55,771 bases of DNA from UBA5232 sp964557565 (lineage in GTDB: Bacteria > Patescibacteriota > Dojkabacteria > SC72): the NCBI GenBank assembly GCA_964557565.1, contig CAZLAH010000003.1, positions 1 through 55,771 of the forward strand, written 5' to 3'. The notes beneath the pieces are model-generated. The model had not been told where the DNA came from. It did no database searches and saw only the letters and a list, made by a program, of their open reading frames with translations. Positions 49,858-55,771 of the stretch are shown piece by piece; within the stretch, counting starts at the first letter, position 1; the number at the start of each line of letters is the position of its first letter. The translations under genes were made by a program, and so were the position numbers.

Positions 49858-51273
49858 TTAAGTTATGGAGCCATCAAATCCATTAAATATCGCAATGGTT
49901 AATACAAACCACCACAGACCTATTGTAAAGAGATCTCCTACAGCATCTTTTAATCTTCCTTTTCTCCAGTAAACAAATACCTCTATACATAGTAAAAGAA
50001 ACACAAAAGAAACTATCCCTATGCTTATTTTGTCTGCGCCATTCAAACTAAGTATAGGTAAAGCAAGCCGAGTATCTTTTGTATCCTCTTCTTGTTCAAA
50101 GTATTCTGATATATCCAATTGAGATGTATTACCATATTCATCAGCAAGAACTAATGACACAGCACCTTTCACCTGCTCTTCAGAAAGCAATATCGTAATC
50201 ATGCCTGTCTCTTCATCCTCCTGATACTCAATATCTACTATTTCTGATCCAGCTACTACACTGATTTTCTCCCAATCTCCCTCTATATTAAACGAGACAG
50301 AATAACCTGATTCACTTTGAGATACCTGTATACTATCCTTTGTCACCAAAGGAGACTTAGAATCAACTGTAAAACCAACCTTACCGGATACTACGGATGT
50401 TCCTTTCAAACTTGCCTTTATCTCATGCTCGCCCTCACTCCAATCGGAATCCTTTTTCATTTCCCATGAGCTACTACTCGATGTCGTACTTCCTACTACC
50501 TCACCTTCCTCAATGACATCTACGGAGTATTCACCTTCAACATTGCTAACTTCACCCTTCACTGGAGAAGAGGGGTCTGAGAGGACTGTATCGCTTCGTG
50601 GGGATGTAATTCTAATACTCCTGATCTCCCCTGTCTCCTTTTTTGTAACTACTTTCTCAGAAGAACTTTCTGTTGCAGATTGCTTTACATCTTCATCCTG
50701 CACTACTGGTGTAGGAGCCTTGTAAATATCACTTGTCAGATTACCAAACATTTGAACAACCAATATTGTTTGCTTACCTAACAAAACGCCCTCTACAACA
50801 GCTACCCCTATATCTTTATAATTTGGGCTAACTATATTCGCTTTATGTGTTGGACTTGCCATCCAAGCTTCATGTACTCCTTCAGCTGTTTGAAAACCTT
50901 TAGCTAAATTTTCTCCTGCATACACATAGTTATATCCTGCAGCTCGTATGAACTGCCAAGGTGTCTCTCCATTAGGGCCAAAATGATCCCAGTACTGCTT
51001 CTCAAACATATCATTAGCCTTCGCTAAGGCTGCAGCAGAGAGTTGAGCATTCGTATTTAGAGTATTTAATCCAAGAGAATTCCTCTCTTGATTTGTTAAG
51101 GCAACTATATTGCTTGAGGTTATACTGCTCGCTAATGCCTGATCTATTCCTAAAAGACCTCCAAAGCTATTTACAAAAATCAAAAGTAAAGAGTAGGCTA
51201 GTATCGCTACTTTTCTTAAAAGATATGGTTTAAATTTGTTTCTTTTATTTGGGATTAAGCAGTTTTGTATCAT
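49858..51273 (-). CDS. Secreted CAP/SCP-domain protein with C-terminal membrane anchor
   Basis: I start at ATG 51273 because the upstream ATG at 51327 lies inside the HU terminator. The product (471 residues) has a basic N-terminus and a signal anchor (VAILAYSLLLIFVNSFGGLLG). The CAP domain includes LTNQERNSLGLNTLNTNAQLSAAALAKANDMFEKQYWDHFGPNGETPWQFI, with the His of DHFGP, and YAGENLAKGF, GVHEAWMASPTHKANIVSPNYKDIGVAVVEG. An Ig-like/Big region follows (about 225-400), and a helix near 450 (SIGIVSFVFLLLCIEVFVYW). CAP proteins are extracellular; function varies. It probably sits on the cell surface. Confidence 0.85.
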   Translation of the reverse strand: MIQNCLIPNKRNKFKPYLLRKVAILAYSLLLIFVNSFGGLLGIDQALASSITSSNIVALTNQERNSLGLNTLNTNAQLSAAALAKANDMFEKQYWDHFGPNGETPWQFIRAAGYNYVYAGENLAKGFQTAEGVHEAWMASPTHKANIVSPNYKDIGVAVVEGVLLGKQTILVVQMFGNLTSDIYKAPTPVVQDEDVKQSATESSSEKVVTKKETGEIRSIRITSPRSDTVLSDPSSPVKGEVSNVEGEYSVDVIEEGEVVGSTTSSSSSWEMKKDSDWSEGEHEIKASLKGTSVVSGKVGFTVDSKSPLVTKDSIQVSQSESGYSVSFNIEGDWEKISVVAGSEIVDIEYQEDEETGMITILLSEEQVKGAVSLVLADEYGNTSQLDISEYFEQEEDTKDTRLALPILSLNGADKISIGIVSFVFLLLCIEVFVYWRKGRLKDAVGDLFTIGLWWFVLTIAIFNGFDGSIT

Positions 51274-51315
51274 ACAGTTTGTATAGTTTAGAATATTTCT
51301 TTCTAATAGTAAACA

Positions 51316-51340
51316 GAAAAGGACCATGATGGTCCTTTTC
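51316..51340. terminator. Bidirectional-looking terminator downstream of HU
   Basis: GAAAAGGACC (51316-51325) and GGTCCTTTTC (51331-51340) form a perfect 10-bp stem with loop ATGAT; the stem itself supplies the A-run and T-run. It is 40 bp beyond the HU stop on the minus strand. Confidence 0.82.
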
Positions 51341-51379
51341 TTTGCTTATTTCTTTTCTACAAAGAAATACTGGCAGTTG

Positions 51380-51649
51380 TTACTTAACAACAGCTTTCAA
51401 AGCTTTTCCTGGTTTGAATGCAGGTACCTTTGTTGCTGGTAATTGAATCTTAGCAAGAGTTTTAGGATTGATTCCTGTTCTTGCTGCTCTTGTTCTTACT
51501 TCGAATTTACCGAAACCTGTTAACAATACAGGCTCACCGCTTTTCAAAGAATCAGAGATTGCTTCTAGAACAGCCTCCAATGCTTCTCCAGCTTGCTTCT
51601 TTGTAAGACCAACTGCTGCGATTTTGTTTACTAAATCATTTTTTAACAT
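51380..51649 (-). CDS. hup: HU-family DNA-binding protein
   Basis: An 89-residue HU from ATG 51649, which is preceded by AAAGGAGGTTACACACA, a perfect Shine-Dalgarno. The longer frame starting at 51724 runs through the promoter region and is not a better start. MLKNDLVNKIAAVGLTKKQAGEALEAVLEAI is the helical dimer domain, VLLTGFGKFEVRTRAARTGINPKTLAKIQLPATKVPAFKPGKAL the arms, with the INPKT-type Pro in the tip. It compacts DNA. Its strong promoter and RBS fit a highly expressed nucleoid protein. Confidence 0.96.
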   Translation of the reverse strand: MLKNDLVNKIAAVGLTKKQAGEALEAVLEAISDSLKSGEPVLLTGFGKFEVRTRAARTGINPKTLAKIQLPATKVPAFKPGKALKAVVK

Positions 51650-51728
51650 TGTGTGTAACCTCCTTTCTTTAAGTGATATATACTTAGATATCTTTATATA
51701 CAAAAGATATTTGGGTATATCCACTTTT

Positions 51729-51757
51729 AAAATATGGGAAAATCAAAAAATCGTCAA
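51729..51757 (-). promoter_or_regulatory. Strong sigma70-type promoter of the HU gene
   Basis: On the minus strand TTGACG (51757-51752), 17 bp spacer, TATTTT (51734-51729). Initiation near 51722 would give a ~70-nt leader carrying the Shine-Dalgarno. The rest of the 386-bp stretch between HU and rny (51650-52035) holds only this promoter, the rny terminator and AT-rich sequence. Confidence 0.65.
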
Positions 51758-51973
51758 GAGGCGTATTTGTTATAGGTCATGCAGGGGAGTGTTCAAAAAG
51801 TTTGTTATCTCAACATCTTTTACTGTATTCAAAATGTAGACAGAAAGAAAACAGTTTATAATGAAGCATTAACACAGAGAAGAGAAAACGTCGATACAGT
51901 GATGTTTTCTTATCAAGAATAAAATACACTTATTCACAAAGACTTTTTACAAAATTTGAACACAGAAACAAAA

Positions 51974-52001
51974 GGGGGGCTTTCCAAAAGAAAACTCCCC
52001 C
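51974..52001 (-). terminator. Rho-independent terminator of rny
   Basis: On the minus strand GGGGG-A-GTTTTC pairs with GAAAG-CCCCCC (with G-T, one mismatch and a bulge), followed by TTTTGTTTC. It lies 35 bp after the RNase Y stop. Confidence 0.8.
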
Positions 52002-52035
52002 ATAGCAATAATTACTAGAAGATACTGAGTTATAG

Positions 52036-53559
52036 CTACTTTGCTACCTCTATTGCCCTAGTTTCTCTAATAACTGTAACCTCAACATTGCCTGGATAGT
52101 TCTGTTTTTTCTCTATCTCTTGAGCAATATCTTTTGCCATTACCTTAGCTTCATCATCAGAAACCATAGTTGGTTTAACTATGATTCTTACTTCTCTACC
52201 AGCTTTGATTGCAAATACTTCATCGACTTTATCTCCACCAATCTCTTTTGCAGCTCCTTCAATTCCCTCTATTCTCTGTATATACTGCTCGTAGCTATCT
52301 TTTCTAGCACCAGGTCTAGAACCAGAGATTGCATCTGCAAGATATACAACTACTGCTTCAGAACTTTGAGGATCAATGTCTAAGTGGTGTGCCTCAATTG
52401 CATTTACAAGCTTGTCATCAAGCATATACTTCCTAGCTACCTGACCAGAGATATGATGGTGAGGACTATCAACCTTGTGTGAAAGTACTTTCCCAACATC
52501 ATGCAGAAGAGCTGCTCTCTTTGCTAACTGAACATCTGCACCTATCTCAGTAGCAAGAACTTCTGCTAATCTGATTACTTCAATTGTATGAGACATCAGA
52601 GACTGGCCATAACTGGTTCTGTATTTCATTTTCCCAACCAATTTCATCAAACCAATATCAAGATCTGGCCATCCTGCTTCATCAGCAAGTATTTGCCCAT
52701 TCTTCTTAATCTCTTGAGATATCTCGTTTTTCGCCTTTCTTACTGATTCTTCAATAGAACCGGGATGAATACGACCATCCGCTATCAATTTCGTCATTGC
52801 TACATACGCAATCTCTCTTCTTAAAGGATCAAATGATGACAATGCGATAGCATCTGGAGATTCATCAACGATGACATCTACTCCGGTTATCTGTTCAAAT
52901 GCTCGGATATTTCTACCCTCTCTACCGATAACTCTTCCCTTCACCTTATCATCTTCAACCTTAATCACCTTGGTTGTAGTTTCTCCTACATAATCAGTTG
53001 CAACTCTTTGCATAGATTCGACTAAGATTTTTTGAGCTTTCTCATCTGCTGTAGCTTCTATATTCTTCTCTGCCTCTCGGATCTTCTTAGCTTCGTACTC
53101 TCTCAAATCTTGATCTATCTCCTTCATTAACTTTTCCTTAGCCTCATCTCTAGACAAACCAGAGATCTTTTCTAAAGCTTTTTTCAATTCTGATCTTTCA
53201 ATTTCTAATCTTTTCATTCCTTCTTTCAACTGATTATCCTGAGACTCAAGCTCTTCGCTTTTTTCATCTAAAATCTTGGACCTTTTGTTTAATTTTCTTT
53301 CTCTCTCAATGAGAATTTCCTCATGCTCTGTACTCTCTCTCCTCATCTCTTTCAACCTTTTCTCCTCCCTCTCTTTTAGCTCAAAAACTTCTTGCTCCGC
53401 CCTATCAAAATTTTCTCTCATCATCTTCTTAGCTGCCTCTTCTATTTCCTTTGCAGGGATATCCTTAACATCTACCCAATGAAAAACAAACTTCAAAACA
53501 AAGAAAACCACCAACGCAGTCAAAACGACTGATATGAGGATAATAAATAGTATATCCAT
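52036..53559 (-). CDS. rny: Ribonuclease Y
   Basis: A 507-residue membrane-anchored endoribonuclease of usual size. Residues 3-27 are the N-terminal helix (ILFIILISVVLTALVVFFVLKF). Residues 35-190 form a long coiled coil (EKRLKEMRRESTEHEEILIERERKLNKRSKILDEKSEELESQDNQ). A KH domain follows (VKGRVIGREGRNIRAFEQITGVDVIVDE), then the HD domain with RAALLHDVGKVLSHKVDSPHH (metal ligands HD). VIVKPTMVSDDEAKVMAKDIAQEIEKKQNYPGNVEVTVIRE ends the protein. It initiates mRNA decay at the membrane. Confidence 0.96.
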   Translation of the reverse strand: MDILFIILISVVLTALVVFFVLKFVFHWVDVKDIPAKEIEEAAKKMMRENFDRAEQEVFELKEREEKRLKEMRRESTEHEEILIERERKLNKRSKILDEKSEELESQDNQLKEGMKRLEIERSELKKALEKISGLSRDEAKEKLMKEIDQDLREYEAKKIREAEKNIEATADEKAQKILVESMQRVATDYVGETTTKVIKVEDDKVKGRVIGREGRNIRAFEQITGVDVIVDESPDAIALSSFDPLRREIAYVAMTKLIADGRIHPGSIEESVRKAKNEISQEIKKNGQILADEAGWPDLDIGLMKLVGKMKYRTSYGQSLMSHTIEVIRLAEVLATEIGADVQLAKRAALLHDVGKVLSHKVDSPHHHISGQVARKYMLDDKLVNAIEAHHLDIDPQSSEAVVVYLADAISGSRPGARKDSYEQYIQRIEGIEGAAKEIGGDKVDEVFAIKAGREVRIIVKPTMVSDDEAKVMAKDIAQEIEKKQNYPGNVEVTVIRETRAIEVAK

Positions 53560-53614
53560 ACCTATCTGTATAATAATTTAATTGTCCTTCTTTAAAACAC
53601 CTTTGGAAAACTCA

Positions 53615-53628
53615 CAGCCGAAGGGCTG
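53615..53628. repeat. Perfect tetraloop hairpin
   Basis: CAGCC (53615-53619) and GGCTG (53624-53628) flank GAAG. It lies 152 bp outside the left inverted repeat of the RAYT element, in the upstream region of rny. It may be a REP-like palindrome or the end of an unidentified leader; no second copy is visible. Confidence 0.35.
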
Positions 53629-53779
53629 CTATATAACAAATAACTTTCTTTTTTACTTAAATATATTTTCATAATATATATTAAATTTTTCTAAAACCAT
53701 TATCTCTATTTAAAAGTGTTTAATACTAGGACTTTTAGATAATATCATTTTTCTCCCAATTCCTCAATCAACCCAATCG

Positions 53780-53797
53780 AGGTCTGTCCTAGATCTG
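53780..53797. repeat. Left inverted repeat of the RAYT element
   Basis: 18-bp sequence, 17/18 inverted match to 54275-54292. The 12 bases GGTCTGTCCTAG are identical to the tgt 3' end at the other side. Confidence 0.75.
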
Positions 53798-53824
53798 ACC
53801 CTTAATCCCAAGTTAATATCCTTT

Positions 53825-53833
53825 TGCTATAAC
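53825..53833 (+). promoter_or_regulatory. Extended -10 promoter, leaderless transposase start
   Basis: TGCTATAAC ends 6 nt before ATG 53840, the same geometry as in front of glyS and the gluzincin gene, so the transposase mRNA should be leaderless. Confidence 0.45.
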
Positions 53834-53839
53834 TCATTT

Positions 53840-54271
53840 ATGTCGAGAAAAAGCAGAAACTTTGTTCAAAATTCCTACTACCATATCTATAACCGCTGTA
53901 ACAATAAAGAGCCTATTTTAAAAAGCTGTTCAGATAAAAGTATCTTCGTGCATCTGTTATACAAATACATCAAAGAAACAAGTCTTCGATTGATTGCATT
54001 TTGTATTATGGATAACCATTTCCACCTAATTCTCAAGACAGGAAAGAAACCAAATGAAATTTCTAAATACATGCAGAAAGTCGCAACAAGCTTCGCAATG
54101 CAAGTAAATCGCAAACATCAAAGGGTCGGACATATCTTTCAAGGTCGGTACAATGCAAATCTTCTGTATTGGAAGAAAGACATATTAAGAGCAAGAGAGT
54201 ATATTAAACAGAATCCCGTTGTAGATGGCTTGGTCAAAAAGCCTTCGGAATATCCATGGAGCAAATACTAG
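53840..54271 (+). CDS. REP-associated tyrosine transposase (RAYT, TnpA_REP)
   Basis: A 143-residue HUH-type Y1 transposase relative. The start RKSRNFVQNSYYHIYNRCNN is typical of the RAYT N-terminus (x-Y-H-I-Y/V-x-R). IAFCIMDNHFHLILK has the HFH (H-u-H) metal site, and SKYMQKVATSFAMQVNRKHQRVGHIFQGRYNA has the catalytic-type Tyr and the conserved GHIFQGRY segment. The C-terminus DILRAREYIKQNPVVDGLVKKPSEYPWSKY is also characteristic. These proteins process REP palindromes, and are often domesticated single-copy genes. Stop is TAG at 54269-54271, 3 bp before the right repeat. Confidence 0.9.
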   Translation: MSRKSRNFVQNSYYHIYNRCNNKEPILKSCSDKSIFVHLLYKYIKETSLRLIAFCIMDNHFHLILKTGKKPNEISKYMQKVATSFAMQVNRKHQRVGHIFQGRYNANLLYWKKDILRAREYIKQNPVVDGLVKKPSEYPWSKY

Positions 54272-54274
54272 TGC

Positions 54275-54292
54275 CAGACCTAGGACAGACCT
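54275..54292. repeat. Right inverted repeat of the RAYT element
   Basis: 18-bp inverted partner of 53780-53797. On the minus strand it encodes the last residues G-L-S and TAG stop (54280-54282) of tgt. Confidence 0.75.
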
Positions 54293-55305
54293 TGTATGAG
54301 GTTTTGGTAATATCGAAGGTTGTGGATGGTAGCAAGGGTCATGCCTGTAGCTTCGCCTGCTTTGAGCATGTGGTGAACGTATGCTCTGGTGTGGTTTTTA
54401 CATGTGTAGCAGTCACAGTTCGAGTCGATTGGTCGTTGGTCGGATGAGTATTCGGCATTTCCAATTCTCAAGATTTCATCTTTAATGTCAGAAGAGTACA
54501 GTGTCCCATGTCTTGCATTTCTTGTTACCAAGACAGTGTCAAATACTTTGTAACCAATCTCAGCAGCCCTTCGTATATCTTCAGGTTTTCCCACTCCCAT
54601 TGCATATTTGAATTTTTCCTCAGGAGTATTTTCAATTACTGCTCTCATCTCATCCAAAACAAGTTCACCATCCTCATCTACAACAAAGCCACCAAAATTG
54701 TATCCATCGAATCCAATATCAACCAAAGCCTTCGCACACTCTTTTCTTAATTCAGTGTAGTTTGCACCCTGTACAACACAACTAAGTAATTTTCCTGTTT
54801 CTTTTGTACCACCATACTCATTCTCAAAATGATCTTTACACCTTTTTGCCCAAACTATTGTTCTCTCTACAGACTCTCGAGCCTCAGACTCTGTCAAATC
54901 TGTTTTCCTACAATCATCCAGGGTGACTAAAATATCCGACCCTATACTCATCTGAATATCTATAGAACTCTCAGGTGTTAGTGTATATATGTTTCCTTCC
55001 CTGGGCGATTTGAAAGTTGCCCCATTTTCATCCACTTTACCTTCCCACTTTTTTGAATGAATTAATGAAAAGACTTGGAAACCACCGGAATCTGTTAAAA
55101 CAATTCCATCCCAGTTCATCAATTTCTTAATGCCCCCCAACTCTTTTACTTTCTCTGCCCCCGGAGCGATCATCAAATGGAGAGTATTTGTAACCAAAGC
55201 TTCAGTTCCAGTATCTTTCAGTTGCTCGGTAGTTAGAAATCTAACAGCACCCCTTGTAGCATCTGGCATGAATATATGTTTTTTACCAAAATCTTTTAGT
55301 TCCAT
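54280..55305 (-). CDS. tgt: Queuine/preQ1 tRNA-ribosyltransferase, C-terminus cut by a mobile element
   Basis: A 341-residue Tgt, which exchanges guanine 34 for a queuosine precursor in GUN-anticodon tRNAs. HIFMPDATRGAVRFLT is the N-terminus; GIVLTDSGGFQVFSLIHSK contains the nucleophile-region Asp and the GGFQ base-binding motif; NFGGFVVDEDGELVLDEMRAVIENTPEEKFKYAMGVGKPEDI is the TIM-barrel end. The zinc site is SNCDCYTCKNHTRAYVHHM (C-x-C-x2-C...H). The protein stops shortly after HNLRYYQNLIQGLS, about 15-20 residues earlier than usual, where the stop lies in the right inverted repeat of the transposase element. It follows queA with 11 bp. Confidence 0.92.
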   Translation of the reverse strand: MELKDFGKKHIFMPDATRGAVRFLTTEQLKDTGTEALVTNTLHLMIAPGAEKVKELGGIKKLMNWDGIVLTDSGGFQVFSLIHSKKWEGKVDENGATFKSPREGNIYTLTPESSIDIQMSIGSDILVTLDDCRKTDLTESEARESVERTIVWAKRCKDHFENEYGGTKETGKLLSCVVQGANYTELRKECAKALVDIGFDGYNFGGFVVDEDGELVLDEMRAVIENTPEEKFKYAMGVGKPEDIRRAAEIGYKVFDTVLVTRNARHGTLYSSDIKDEILRIGNAEYSSDQRPIDSNCDCYTCKNHTRAYVHHMLKAGEATGMTLATIHNLRYYQNLIQGLS

Positions 55306-55316
55306 ATTGAATATTA

Positions 55317-55763
55317 CTAAATTATGAGCATACTGTCTCCATAGCTAAGGAACTTGTAGTCAGCATTCAAAGCTTCATTGTATGCTTCCTTTATTCGTTC
55401 TTTTCCAGCAAAAGAAGATACTAAAAGTATTAAGCTTGAGTCAGGCATATGGAAATTAGTAACCAGGTGATCAACCACTTTCCATTCATATCCAGGATAT
55501 ATATAAAGAGATGTATCTCCATGATATTCATTCACATTCCCATTTTCATCCGTACAACTTTCCAATGTCCTAGCTACTGTAGTACCAATTGCCCATACAT
55601 CCTTTCCATTCTTTTTTGCAGTATTAATAATCTCTGCAGCTTCTTTTGACACAGTAATCTCCTCTGTATGTATTTTATGCTCTTCTATGTTCTCTTCTCT
55701 AACTGGAGCAAATGTCCCCCACCACCGCCACCCCCGGGGACGGCCAGCACTCACAACCCGCAA
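55317..55763 (-). CDS. queA: S-adenosylmethionine:tRNA ribosyltransferase-isomerase, C-terminal part
   Basis: Only the C-terminal ~135 residues are reliable: TFAPVREENIEEHKIHTEEITVSKEAAEIINTAKKNGKDVWAIGTTVARTLESC, then TSLYIYPGYEWKVVDHLVTNFHMPDSSLILLVSSFAG and DYKFLSYGDSMLII. These are the standard QueA 3' motifs. QueA converts the preQ1-modified tRNA to epoxyqueuosine-tRNA, just upstream of Tgt in the queuosine pathway. Upstream of TFAPVR (about 55717) the frame continues into abnormal Arg/Trp/Gly residues, not the expected HVG-G context, so the 5' end shown is not the real gene. Confidence 0.9.
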   Translation of the reverse strand: MRVVSAGRPRGWRWWGTFAPVREENIEEHKIHTEEITVSKEAAEIINTAKKNGKDVWAIGTTVARTLESCTDENGNVNEYHGDTSLYIYPGYEWKVVDHLVTNFHMPDSSLILLVSSFAGKERIKEAYNEALNADYKFLSYGDSMLII

Positions 55764-55771
55764 CCTTCTTT
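55717..55771. other. GC-rich contig end, probable artefact
   Basis: The last ~50 bases consist of CCCCC ACCACCGCCACCCCCGG-type sequence, far more GC-rich than the rest of the window, and they break the queA reading frame content. A chimeric or low-quality contig end is the simplest explanation. Confidence 0.7.

Larger units (their letters stand above)
53780..54292 (+). mobile_element. RAYT (REP-associated tyrosine transposase) element with inverted repeats
   Basis: AGGTCTGTCCTAGATCTG (53780-53797) and CAGACCTAGGACAGACCT (54275-54292) are inverted copies with one difference in 18. They bracket a single Y1-transposase-like gene. The whole element is 513 bp. No target-site duplication is evident. 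The right repeat contains the last codons and stop of the convergent tgt gene. Confidence 0.75.

Noticed and set aside
53615..53628. Calling the tetraloop hairpin a REP partner of the transposase
   Set aside because: Only one copy is seen and its sequence is unrelated to the 18-bp inverted repeats; no support beyond proximity.
1..55771. Alternative genetic code with UGA as Gly
   Set aside because: UGA is the only visible stop for the UPF0020 methyltransferase and the SecF-like gene, and no conserved protein needs UGA to be read as an amino acid.
1..55771. CRISPR array, restriction or classic toxin-antitoxin module
   Set aside because: No spaced direct repeats, Cas, restriction or TA motifs are visible.

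Overview
The window looks like a contig from a low-GC member of the Candidate Phyla Radiation (Patescibacteria). The support is: about one-third G+C by eye; very tight gene packing with many overlaps; short proteins; many divergent or uncharacterised membrane proteins; DUF5667, DUF3048 and cytochrome-b5-like secreted proteins; a single-chain GlyRS; and no amino-acid, nucleotide or lipid biosynthesis genes in sight. UGA is used as a stop, so the recoded Gracilibacteria/Absconditabacteria are unlikely. Dojkabacteria, Katanobacteria or Microgenomates would all fit; the sequence alone does not decide. Two runs of exactly 100 Ns (18500-18599, 21106-21205) are scaffold gaps, and the last ~50 bases are abruptly GC-rich and probably an assembly artefact.

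1-17.9 kb is one large cell-surface glycan locus. It encodes a complete set of GDP-D-glycero-alpha-D-manno-heptose enzymes (GmhA, HddA, GmhB, HddC), several GT2 and GT4-type glycosyltransferases, a GT2/membrane/left-handed-beta-helix acyltransferase fusion, two tandem SAM methyltransferases, two GT-C-like integral membrane proteins, a STELLO/DUF288 glycosyltransferase, a GtrA protein, a Wzm/Wzt-type ABC exporter and UDP-GlcNAc 2-epimerase. Together they suggest a heptose-containing surface polysaccharide or glycoprotein glycan exported by the ABC transporter.

17.9-38 kb is a mixed region: a bactofilin-like secreted protein, a membrane-anchored DsbA-like oxidoreductase, an alpha/beta hydrolase, HIT and Nudix proteins, ferredoxin, three peptidases (M16, gluzincin, S41), a 7TM histidine kinase, a cytochrome-b5-like protein, tRNA-Pro, DUF3048, reduced SecD/SecF-like proteins, MiaA and SerRS. 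38-55.8 kb is mostly core information processing: DHH phosphoesterase, an ABC-2 permease pair, ParB, LysRS, GlyRS, two GreA paralogues, TrmD, tRNA-Glu, PyrH, a CAP protein, HU, RNase Y, Tgt and QueA.

Three places stand out. A small, relatively GC-rich island at 47.15-47.57 kb holds a tRNA-like structured RNA of unknown identity and a 73-residue orphan protein with a strong Shine-Dalgarno. A REP-associated tyrosine transposase element (53780-54292) sits at the 3' end of tgt and supplies its stop codon. At least five genes have a -10 box ending exactly 6-7 nt before the ATG, which predicts leaderless mRNAs, while HU and the orphan gene have strong Shine-Dalgarno sites.
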